Assembly (NCBI GenBank): GCA_947625095.1
Contig: CANQMX010000019.1
Span: forward strand, 1-34,953
Length of the DNA stretch: 34,953 bases
Direction of reading: 5' to 3'
Origin: an uncultured Clostridia bacterium
GTDB taxonomy: Bacteria; Bacillota; Clostridia; Christensenellales; Borkfalkiaceae
The notes below the pieces were generated by a model, which did no database searches, was not told the origin of the DNA, and saw only the letters and a program-made list of their open reading frames with translations. Of the stretch, positions 7,433-13,616 are shown piece after piece. The translations under genes were made by a program, and so were the position numbers. The stretch's first letter is position 1, and every line of letters begins with the position of its first letter.

Positions 7433-8169
7433 TCTACTTTTTCGATGGTTCCAAGGAGGCGTTTCTGTGCGCCCTTGCGCGGGCGTTCTGCGACGACGAG
7501 GCGATCCTCACCTCCACAAACGCCCAACTTTCCATGGGTCAGCAGTCGATTTTTGTGGCGGCGGACGGGGCGCGCGCGGCGCAGATCGAACAGCGTTTGC
7601 TCGGCTTCGATAAAAATTGTATGCACGACCTCGACCTTCTTTTGCGCAGCGGCGATGCCTGGCGCGATGCGGCGGCTCTGCGCTACTTCAAATTTTTGGC
7701 GGAAAAGAAGCGGCCTGTCAGGGATATGCTCTCCGAGGAGGCCGTCATCGCCGCCACCGAGTGTATGCGGCGGGTGAGTTACGAGGTGCACCGCTTCCAC
7801 GGCTTCGTGCGTTTTTTGGAGTGCGCAAGCGGCGCGCTGTACGCCCCCATCTCGCCCAACCACGATATCAGCGACCTGCTTGTCCCCCACTTTCGGGCGC
7901 GCCTGCCGCAGTGTCCCTTCGTCATTCACGATGTCAAGCGCAAGAAGGCGGCGGTCTACGACGGCGCGCACACCTTTGTTGCCCCCCTCGCCCGCGCCGA
8001 GGTAGCCCTTGCTGCCGATGAAAAGGCGTGGCAGTCGCTCTGGAAAAATTATTACGCGAGCGTGAACATTCCCTCGCGCGAGCGCTTAAAGCAGATGCGC
8101 GGCTATATGCCCGTCCGCTATTGGAAATTCATGCCCGAAAAACAGCTCTCCCCCTCGTCCCCCTGTTGA
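7429..8169 (+). CDS. DUF4130 probable DNA metabolism protein, partner of the radical SAM enzyme
   Basis: 246 residues, beginning inside the stop codon of the radical SAM gene (ATGA overlap). The C-terminal motif RGYMPVRYWKFMPEK is the hallmark of the DUF4130/'probable DNA metabolism protein' family, which some annotations link to uracil-DNA glycosylase-like folds. The start MIYFFDGSKEAFLCAL is also typical. The two genes evidently form one transcript under the LexA-like boxes. The last residues (QLSPSSPC) run into intergenic repeat sequence, so the C-terminus may be slightly extended by repeat insertion. Its biochemical activity is unknown. Confidence 0.9.
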   Translation: MIYFFDGSKEAFLCALARAFCDDEAILTSTNAQLSMGQQSIFVAADGARAAQIEQRLLGFDKNCMHDLDLLLRSGDAWRDAAALRYFKFLAEKKRPVRDMLSEEAVIAATECMRRVSYEVHRFHGFVRFLECASGALYAPISPNHDISDLLVPHFRARLPQCPFVIHDVKRKKAAVYDGAHTFVAPLARAEVALAADEKAWQSLWKNYYASVNIPSRERLKQMRGYMPVRYWKFMPEKQLSPSSPC

Positions 8170-8267
8170 CCTCTCCGCCCTTGTGCTCCCGCCTGATTTT
8201 ATCCCCTTCCTCTTCGAGGGGGGGACACAGGGGGAGGAGCCACCCGAAAGCAGTTCGCCCCATGATG

Positions 8268-8300
8268 AGCGCCCCGCGGCTTCTCCGCGGGGCGCTTAAA
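8268..8300 (+). terminator. Likely terminator after the radical SAM/DUF4130 operon
   Basis: A perfect 12-bp GC-rich stem (8268-8279 with 8285-8296) with a 5-base loop lies about 100 bases after the stop. The following tract is TAAAATTA rather than a T-run, so termination strength is uncertain. Confidence 0.5.
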
Positions 8301-8399
8301 ATTATGTCATTTCGCCCGACGCGTAGCGGCGCACGAAGTACCGTAGTCGCCCCGCCCGCACCATTTTCGGCCAAGGGCGGCACAAGCGGCAACGCCGCG

Positions 8400-8590
8400 C
8401 AGTAGGAGCGTAGCGACGAAGTAACCCCCTTTGCGGGGGTGAAGAATTCCGAAAAACGAAGCCCCCCCCATTTACAACGCGCCCCGCGTCATTCTGAGCC
8501 GCCGCCCGCGCTCTGCCCCCGCTTATACGGGGGCAGAGCGCGGGCGGCGTGTCGAAGAATCCCGAAAAACGAAGTCCCCCCCCCAACCCA
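8400..8590. repeat. Intergenic repeat cluster with a 22-bp perfect hairpin
   Basis: Two direct copies of a 29-base segment (GAAGAATxCCGAAAAACGAA followed by a C-run) lie at 8441-8469 and 8554-8582. Between them a 22-bp perfect stem (8500-8521 with 8528-8549, loop CTTATA) is flanked by CATTCTGAG and TCGAAGAAT. A smaller CCCCC/GGGGG hairpin is at 8425-8439. The flanks resemble the widespread intergenic 'TGTCATTCTGAGxxxxGAAGAATC' palindromes; similar text recurs at 34163 and 34880. I see no gene in 8170-8642. Confidence 0.7.
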
Positions 8591-8642
8591 ATGCGCCCCA
8601 TTGTAAATAGCAGACCCACATAAAAATCTACATTTTACTTTT

Positions 8643-10085
8643 TTAATCATATAATACTACATTTCCCACATCTATTTGCACGATGCGAATATCCCATACG
8701 GAAAAATTCTTCATGTCGCCGTTTACAACGCGGCTCAATGCATCCTCTTTATTCCGTCCTGCTCCACTTATCGTCGCGTAAACGTAATACATTTTTAATG
8801 TTTTTGTATTTTGAGCGACGCAACCCCATCCCCATGGACAATAAATGAGACCCATGTCTCCGAGGGGAGTGCGGTAGCCAAAAAGAACAGACAAATTTTC
8901 AAAAAATTCCCCAAATTCAGAATCTTCTTTGCCTTTCTCTATTATATTCAAGGTCATTGGAACGAACTCTTGCTTGTGCGCCGTTTCGTAATCTTCGTCA
9001 TGCGTGGTGTATTCCACATCAAAATCCGGACCATTGTTTTGAATTTCCTTGACTTTAATCGTTTTAAGAAATGTAGCTAAATCGCTCTTTGTTTTAACCT
9101 CTTGATTATCAATTTTTGTTCGTAAAACATTGCTATCAATATAAATTTCTCCAAATCGTATTTTTTCTTCTACGTCAAATATCATTCCAAAAGTTAATCT
9201 ATCAGCCATAATCACATATATCACTTCTCTGGACTTATATTCTGGATTAAATCGTCTATAAGCAAAAACATCTTGTCCAAACTGATTGTCAACATGATTG
9301 CCCTTTTCGTCGGTCATTTCGTTTTTCGCCCAAGCCTCTAAAACCTCCTTGATGGCGCGCACGTTCCAAACTGTTTCGCCGTTTTCATCGGTCGTAAAGA
9401 TAAAATTGGAGGCGTCGGTATCGTCCACCGCGTCGGCGGGAAGAGATACGGCGGTCGTGCCGAGTTTGGTGAGTGTAAACCTTTTCTGCGCCGTCTCTAT
9501 CGTAAGCGCGGTTTCGGTGACGGTCGCCTCTATCGTTTCGCCAGAGGCAGTCCCCGAAAGCAGGTTGTCCTCCGCCTCGAAATCGCTCCAAATTACGTTG
9601 CTTAAAACCGCCGTCAATGCGGAAAAAATTCCCGCCGCCGTCGTCTCGGAATAATCTTTGTGCCAAACCTCCCCGCGCAAGGTGTAGGAATAGTGCTTGT
9701 CGCCCTCTGTGGCGTAGAACACCGAAGCGCCGTTTTCCGTCACTTTGAGTTTCGCGCCCTCAAACGCGGCGATGTACTCCGCGCCGATTTCCGTATAGGT
9801 AAAATTTTTGTCCGCGTTGGTTTTTTGCACCGCGGCGTCAAAGTCGGCGACTGCCTCCGCCTTTGTCCTTGCGGGCGGTTGCGGCGGCGTGTCGGGGTCG
9901 TCCTGCTTGTCGTCGTCTTGATTGTCATCTTGATTGCCGTCGGGCGTTTCGGAAGGCTCGCTCCCGTTCCCCCCTTCCGTCTCCGTACTGCCCGCGGGAG
10001 GTTGCGGCGTTTTTTCGCCGCAGGCGGAAAAACACAAACTCATGCCGAGCACAAGCGCAAGAAGAATTGCCCAACTTTTTTTCAT
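8643..10085 (-). CDS. Lipoprotein of unknown function with a composite gene
   Basis: 480 residues with a signal peptide and lipobox (SLCFSAC). A disordered acidic linker rich in Asp, Gln and Pro follows (about residues 25-70), placing the folded part away from the membrane. The middle part (SYTLRGEVWHKDYSE and after) resembles generic outer-surface lipoproteins; no family was recognised. The N-terminal half (about 9400-10085) is GC-rich like its neighbours, while the C-terminal half (8643 to about 9400) is clearly AT-rich, suggesting that two sequences of different origin were joined. The ATG at 10085 follows GGTGG and sits only about 20 bases beyond a terminator in the leader RNA. Confidence 0.85.
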   Translation of the reverse strand: MKKSWAILLALVLGMSLCFSACGEKTPQPPAGSTETEGGNGSEPSETPDGNQDDNQDDDKQDDPDTPPQPPARTKAEAVADFDAAVQKTNADKNFTYTEIGAEYIAAFEGAKLKVTENGASVFYATEGDKHYSYTLRGEVWHKDYSETTAAGIFSALTAVLSNVIWSDFEAEDNLLSGTASGETIEATVTETALTIETAQKRFTLTKLGTTAVSLPADAVDDTDASNFIFTTDENGETVWNVRAIKEVLEAWAKNEMTDEKGNHVDNQFGQDVFAYRRFNPEYKSREVIYVIMADRLTFGMIFDVEEKIRFGEIYIDSNVLRTKIDNQEVKTKSDLATFLKTIKVKEIQNNGPDFDVEYTTHDEDYETAHKQEFVPMTLNIIEKGKEDSEFGEFFENLSVLFGYRTPLGDMGLIYCPWGWGCVAQNTKTLKMYYVYATISGAGRNKEDALSRVVNGDMKNFSVWDIRIVQIDVGNVVLYD

Positions 10086-10106
10086 GATACCACCTTTTTC
10101 GCGGGC

Positions 10107-10140
10107 AAAAAATAAGGACGCCCGACAATATCGGGCGCCC
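10107..10140 (-). terminator. Intrinsic terminator inside the lipoprotein leader
   Basis: A 7-bp GC-rich stem (10119-10125 with 10131-10137) is followed on the minus strand by TTATTTTTT. It stands between the leader hairpin and the lipoprotein start codon, so that gene would need read-through or a separate promoter. Confidence 0.75.
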
Positions 10141-10247
10141 GCACTGAGTATCCCGTATTGTCTGCGTCACAATTCCCTATAACCACAAGGAAAAAGGATA
10201 CACCGATGCCGTTGTATCTTGCGGTTATAGTATTGAATTGTGACGCA
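10107..10247 (-). ncRNA. Structured leader or small RNA, about 140 nt, long rod-like hairpin plus terminator
   Basis: The predicted transcript begins at the foot of a hairpin. The outer stem is 14 bp (CTGCGTCACAATTC with its exact complement). A second stem of 13 bp (CTATAACCGCAAG with CTTGTGGTTATAG, one G-U pair) and a third GATACA/TGTATC stem follow. An intrinsic terminator then ends the unit just ahead of the lipoprotein gene. Either this is a stand-alone small RNA or an attenuator controlling the lipoprotein. A hairpin-type MITE is an alternative, but no target duplication is obvious and the promoter is placed exactly at the hairpin base. Confidence 0.5.
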
Positions 10248-10252
10248 GTTTT

Positions 10253-10281
10253 AGTATATCACGCAGGCGGAAATTTTGCAA
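10253..10281 (-). promoter_or_regulatory. Promoter of the structured leader/lipoprotein
   Basis: Minus strand TTGCAA (10281-10276), 17-base spacer ending in TGA (extended -10), TATACT (10258-10253). The expected start is near 10246, the first bases of the hairpin. Confidence 0.75.
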
Positions 10282-10310
10282 TGCTTTTGCCGAATTTTTG
10301 AAATTTACGG

Positions 10311-10383
10311 CAAAAACCCGCCCCTCCCCCCTCCCCCCCCTCCCCGCGGCTTTGCCGCGGGGAGGGGGGTAGGGGGGGAGGGG
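10311..10383 (-). terminator. Very GC-rich terminator after the ferritin-like gene
   Basis: A long inverted repeat of C-runs and G-runs is centred on GCCGCGG/CCGCGGC arms around 10351-10353. On the minus strand it is followed by GGGTTTTTGCC. Runs of G in the transcript could also form quadruplex structure. It lies about 35 bases after the stop of the ferritin-like gene. Confidence 0.7.
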
Positions 10384-10418
10384 CATTACGCTTGCGGCTG
10401 AATGACTTTGAGGACGTC

Positions 10419-10910
10419 CTATTCGTGCGGCAAAAATTTGGCGGCGGCGCGGAGGCGGCGCAGGTGCTCCGCTTCATCGGCGCGAATGTGCGCGATGACG
10501 GCCGCTACGGGCGCGTCGTCGAGGCAGCCGAGCATCCTGTCGTACTCCGCAATGGCGGCGCGCTCGGCGGCGATATCGGCGGCGAGAATGGCGCGCGGGG
10601 ACTTGGCGTAATTCACGCACGAGGCGGAATAGTACGAGACGGGGTAGGGCGGGCAGGCGGTAAACACGGGCGGCGCGCCGAGTTTTACGATGAGCGTCCC
10701 CAAAATTTGCAGGTGGTGCATCTCCTCCTTCGCGATCGAGGCGACAAGCGCTGCAAGTTCCGTCTGCCCGCAGCCGCCCAAGAGAACGGATTGGTAGACG
10801 TACTGTAACACGGCGGTGAGTTCGCCGTCCCGCCCCGCGTAGGCGGGCGAGACGATGCGAAGCGCCCGCAGATCCTCCCCCACCGCGTTCAAATCGTAAC
10901 CCTCGCACAT
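10419..10910 (-). CDS. Ferritin-like (rubrerythrin-like) di-iron protein
   Basis: 163 residues from the ATG at 10910, preceded by a purine-rich GGGGGGAAG. Four-helix-bundle metal ligands can be placed: Glu in DGELTAVLQYVYQ, the EEMHHL motif, Glu in AAERAAIAEYDRML and the DEAEHL motif, i.e. the E / ExxH / E / ExxH pattern of the ferritin-like superfamily. The rubredoxin domain of true rubrerythrin is absent. A role in peroxide reduction or iron handling in an anaerobe is inferred from the family only. It is transcribed away from the aldo/keto reductase gene and ends in a strong terminator. Confidence 0.8.
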   Translation of the reverse strand: MCEGYDLNAVGEDLRALRIVSPAYAGRDGELTAVLQYVYQSVLLGGCGQTELAALVASIAKEEMHHLQILGTLIVKLGAPPVFTACPPYPVSYYSASCVNYAKSPRAILAADIAAERAAIAEYDRMLGCLDDAPVAAVIAHIRADEAEHLRRLRAAAKFLPHE

Positions 10911-10988
10911 TTTTCTTCCCCCCTTTCCTCTCATCGTATGCGCCGCTTGCAAAATGGGTGACGGGCGCAAAAATTTGCCGCGCAACGC

Positions 10989-11017
10989 TTGCCTTTCCCC
11001 GCGAGATGTGCTATCAT
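10989..11017 (+). promoter_or_regulatory. Promoter of the aldo/keto reductase gene
   Basis: TTGCCT (10989-10994), 17-base spacer, TATCAT (11012-11017), followed by an AAAAGGGG ribosome binding region before the ATG at 11039. Confidence 0.6.
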
Positions 11018-11038
11018 TTTTTCAAAAGGGGAACAGAT

Positions 11039-12070
11039 ATGGATGATTTTACCCTCGGAAATATGATGCGCAACAAGGAGCGCATCCCCGACCCCATGCG
11101 CTACAAGAAGGGCCTCGTGAACTACCGCCGCGCGGGTAAGAGCGGCCTCAAATTGCCCGAAATTTCGCTGGGGCTTTGGCACAACTTCGGCAGTTTCGAT
11201 AGCTTCGAGAATATGCGCGACATGGTGTTTACCGCCTTCGACAGCGGCGTCTGCCACTTTGACCTCGCCAACAATTACGGCCCGAGGAACGGCGCGGCGG
11301 AGGAAAATTTCGGCAAACTACTGCGGGAAAATTTCCGCGGCTACCGCGATGAGATGTGCATCTCCACCAAGGCGGGCTTCGGAATGTGGAAAGGACCCTA
11401 CGGCGACGGCGGGAGCAAAAAATACCTCGTCGCCTCGCTCGACCAGAGCCTTTCCCGCCTCGGCCTTGACTATGTGGACATCTTCTACCACCACCGCCCC
11501 GACCCCAACACCCCCATCGAGGAGACCTGCTACGCCCTTCACGGAATTGTGGCGGCGGGCAAGGCGCTGTACATCGGGATCTCCAACTACAACCGCGAAC
11601 AGAGCGAGGCAGCCGTAAAAATTTTCCGCGAACTCAAGACGCCGTTTGTGCTCAACCAATTTTGCTACAACCTCCTCGACCGTCGCATCGAGGAGAGCGG
11701 GCTGAAGGACTACGCCGCCGAGGCGGGCTTCGGAATTATCGCCTACTCGCCGCTCGCGCAGGGGCTGCTTTCCGACCGCTATCTTTGCGGAATCCCCGCG
11801 GACAGCCGTATGCGCAAGAGTTTTACGTTGAAGGAGGAACGGCTCACCCCCGTCCTTCTCAAAAAACTTTTTGCCTTGAAGGCGATCGCCGAGCGGCGCG
11901 GCCAGACGCTTGCCGAACTCGCCCTCTCGTGGGCGCTGAAAGATAACGTTGTGACGAGCGTAATCGTGGGCGCTTCCTCCTCCGCGCAGATCCGCGAGAA
12001 CCTGAAGGTGAACCCCGCTTTCACCGACGAGGAACTCGAGGAGATCGAGCGCGTTTGCAAATCGGAATAA
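11039..12070 (+). CDS. Aldo/keto reductase, L-glyceraldehyde-3-phosphate reductase (YghZ/GpR) type
   Basis: 343 residues. It follows the YghZ branch from the start: NYRRAGKSGLKLPEISLGLW is nearly the family's opening. The catalytic tetrad is visible as Asp in HFDLANNYGP, the Tyr of the same motif, Lys in CISTKAGFG and His in DIFYHHRPD. The NADP(H) phosphate site follows near IVGASSSAQIRENL. Family members reduce L-glyceraldehyde-3-phosphate and other aldehydes such as methylglyoxal. ATG 11039 is chosen for its spacing to GGGG; an internal Met 20 residues on would also be acceptable. It is a single-gene transcript between its own promoter and a very strong terminator. Confidence 0.88.
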   Translation: MDDFTLGNMMRNKERIPDPMRYKKGLVNYRRAGKSGLKLPEISLGLWHNFGSFDSFENMRDMVFTAFDSGVCHFDLANNYGPRNGAAEENFGKLLRENFRGYRDEMCISTKAGFGMWKGPYGDGGSKKYLVASLDQSLSRLGLDYVDIFYHHRPDPNTPIEETCYALHGIVAAGKALYIGISNYNREQSEAAVKIFRELKTPFVLNQFCYNLLDRRIEESGLKDYAAEAGFGIIAYSPLAQGLLSDRYLCGIPADSRMRKSFTLKEERLTPVLLKKLFALKAIAERRGQTLAELALSWALKDNVVTSVIVGASSSAQIRENLKVNPAFTDEELEEIERVCKSE

Positions 12071-12085
12071 TTGATTTTTTTCCTT

Positions 12086-12160
12086 TTCCCGTTCTCCCGC
12101 CCGCGCGCCATTCCCCCGTAGGGGGAATGGCGCGCGGGCGGGAGAACGGGAATTTTTTTT
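12086..12160 (+). terminator. Terminator with a 32-bp perfect stem after the aldo/keto reductase
   Basis: 12086-12117 pairs perfectly with 12121-12152 around a 3-base loop (GTA), followed by eight T. This is much longer than a usual intrinsic terminator. Because the other arm ends in an A-rich/T-rich flank on both sides it may also act on the minus strand. Confidence 0.9.
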
Positions 12161-12304
12161 GCGCCGCCGCAGGATGCGCTCCCCTCTTTGGAATTTTTTG
12201 TTTTTGAAAAAATGTTTTCCATCGCAATTCTATCGTACCATACATTTGAAACGACGGGCGGCATATGTGACAGGTTTTTTTGAAAAATTTTTGAAAATTT
12301 TTTT

Positions 12305-12327
12305 GCCCGCCGACTTCGTCGGCGGGC
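12305..12327. other. Isolated 10-bp hairpin in a gene-free stretch
   Basis: GCCCGCCGAC and GTCGGCGGGC are separated by TTC. A T-rich tract lies on its left side, so on neither strand is it followed by a T-run. The stretch 12161-12352 is otherwise without a recognisable gene or signal. Confidence 0.5.
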
Positions 12328-12352
12328 ATGGGGAAAATGTGTGGAAATCATG

Positions 12353-12508
12353 ACACCCCTTCCGTCTGCCGCAAAACGGCAGACACCCACCCCTACTTCG
12401 CCTACGGCTCGTGCCGCCCTTGGTCGGCAATAGTGCGGGCGGGGCAAGGGGTGGGCAAGAGACGCGCGCCCCGCGGCATAGCCGCGGGGCGCGCGTTCGG
12501 TATGAGGA
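12353..12508 (+). repeat. Two-hairpin intergenic repeat, copy A
   Basis: The order is a short hairpin (GTCTGCCG/CGGCAGAC), about 79 bases identical to copy B including the outer arms CCCACCCCT/AGGGGTGGG, a degenerate linker AAGAGACGCGC, a strong hairpin (GCGCGCCCCGCGG/CCGCGGGGCGCGC) and TCGGTATGAGG. The sequence between the stems is conserved while the stems differ from copy B. Confidence 0.8.
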
Positions 12509-12534
12509 CTGCGTTGGGCGGGAGGCGGGTAAGA

Positions 12535-12709
12535 GTTGCCCCTCCCCAAAGGGGAAGGGGTAAGATACACCCCTTCCGTCTCGCCGCACGCGGCGAGACA
12601 CCCACCCCTACTTCGCCTACGGCTCGTGCCGCCCTTGGTCGGCAATAGTGCGGGCGGGGCAAGGGGTGGGCAAGATACACTCACCCGCAACGCGGGTTCG
12701 GTATGAGGA
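12535..12709 (+). repeat. Two-hairpin intergenic repeat, copy B
   Basis: A CCCCTCCCC/GGGGAAGGGG hairpin and linker TAAGATACAC open the unit. Then come the hairpin GTCTCGCCGC/GCGGCGAGAC (changed on both arms against copy A), the shared 79-base core, linker AAGATACACTC, hairpin ACCCGC/GCGGGT and TCGGTATGAGG. The copies are spaced by 214 bases. Confidence 0.8.
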
Positions 12710-12732
12710 AATAGCAAAAAGTGACAATATGG

Positions 12733-12760
12733 AATAAAAATAAGCCCCGTGGAGGGGCTT
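12733..12760 (-). terminator. Terminator of the foldase-uppP operon
   Basis: Minus strand stem AAGCCCC/GGGGCTT with a 5-base loop, followed by ATTTTTATT, 14 bases after the uppP stop. Confidence 0.85.
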
Positions 12761-12774
12761 TGTGAGAGGCGAAA

Positions 12775-13602
12775 TTATAAGATGGCGAGGGCGTCGAGCC
12801 AGAAGCAGGTGAGGGAGAGGAGAACCAAATAAAACGCAAACCACTTGTAGTTGGCCTTGCCGATGATCTTGAGCATCACCTTGACCGAGAAGAGACCAAA
12901 GGCGGCGGCGCATAAGACCCCCACCACCATAAATACTACCTCCGGCCCGCCCATTGAGAGGGTGAGACCGCTATCGCCCGGGAAAACCAAGTCCTTGACT
13001 TCCATGACGACGCTCCCCAAAATGATGGGAATACTCATCATAAAGGAGAATTTTGCGACGTCCTCCCTCTTTGCGCCCGAGACAGTGCCCGCGACGATGG
13101 TAGAGCCGCTGCGCGAGATGCCAGGGAAGAGCGCGACCGCCTGCATGAGACCCATGGGAACGGCGTTTTGCCAATTCAGAGGCTTGGGCGCTTTCCACCG
13201 CTTTGCGACCATCTCGCACACGAGGAGCATGACCGCCGTGCACGCAAAGCAGATGGCAAGATACAGCAGTCCCTGCGCGCCCGCGAAAATTTCGTCTATC
13301 TTATCGCCCGCGAGAACGCCGACAACGGCGGCGGGAACTGTTGCCACGATGAGCATCAAGAGCGTTTTGAACGGCTTTTTGAACAGCCCCAAAATATCCC
13401 GCCAAAAGACGAATATGACGGCCGCGAGCGTGCCGAGGTGCAACATGACGTTGATGAACATCATGCTGCCGCCAGCCATGTTGAAGCCCAACACGCGCTG
13501 CAACAGCGACAAATGCCCGCTCGATGAAACGGGCAGGAACTCCGTGAGTCCCTGCACCGTACCCAATACGATAGATTTCCAGATCGCTTCAAAATAGTTC
13601 AT
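12775..13602 (-). CDS. uppP: Undecaprenyl-diphosphatase
   Basis: This 275-residue, multi-pass membrane enzyme removes a phosphate from undecaprenyl diphosphate so the lipid carrier can be reused in peptidoglycan synthesis. Both signature motifs are present: GLTEFLPVSSSGHL near residues 17-30 (catalytic Glu) and PGISRSGST in the second half (catalytic Arg/Ser). The ATG at 13602 is used because the family begins with the hydrophobic helix directly before motif 1; the open frame upstream is inside the foldase gene. It starts 14 bases after the foldase stop with only a weak SD, so it is translated from the same transcript. Confidence 0.95.
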   Translation of the reverse strand: MNYFEAIWKSIVLGTVQGLTEFLPVSSSGHLSLLQRVLGFNMAGGSMMFINVMLHLGTLAAVIFVFWRDILGLFKKPFKTLLMLIVATVPAAVVGVLAGDKIDEIFAGAQGLLYLAICFACTAVMLLVCEMVAKRWKAPKPLNWQNAVPMGLMQAVALFPGISRSGSTIVAGTVSGAKREDVAKFSFMMSIPIILGSVVMEVKDLVFPGDSGLTLSMGGPEVVFMVVGVLCAAAFGLFSVKVMLKIIGKANYKWFAFYLVLLSLTCFWLDALAIL

Positions 13603-13616
13603 AGTCCAACCGCTTA

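Noticed and set aside
10080..10100. T-box-like GGTGGTA motif before the lipoprotein start
   Set aside because: In a T-box leader this motif precedes the terminator and pairs in an antiterminator; here it follows the terminator and is the ribosome binding site.
12161..12352. Small gene or RNA between the terminator and the repeats
   Set aside because: No frame with a ribosome binding site and no promoter; only one isolated hairpin.
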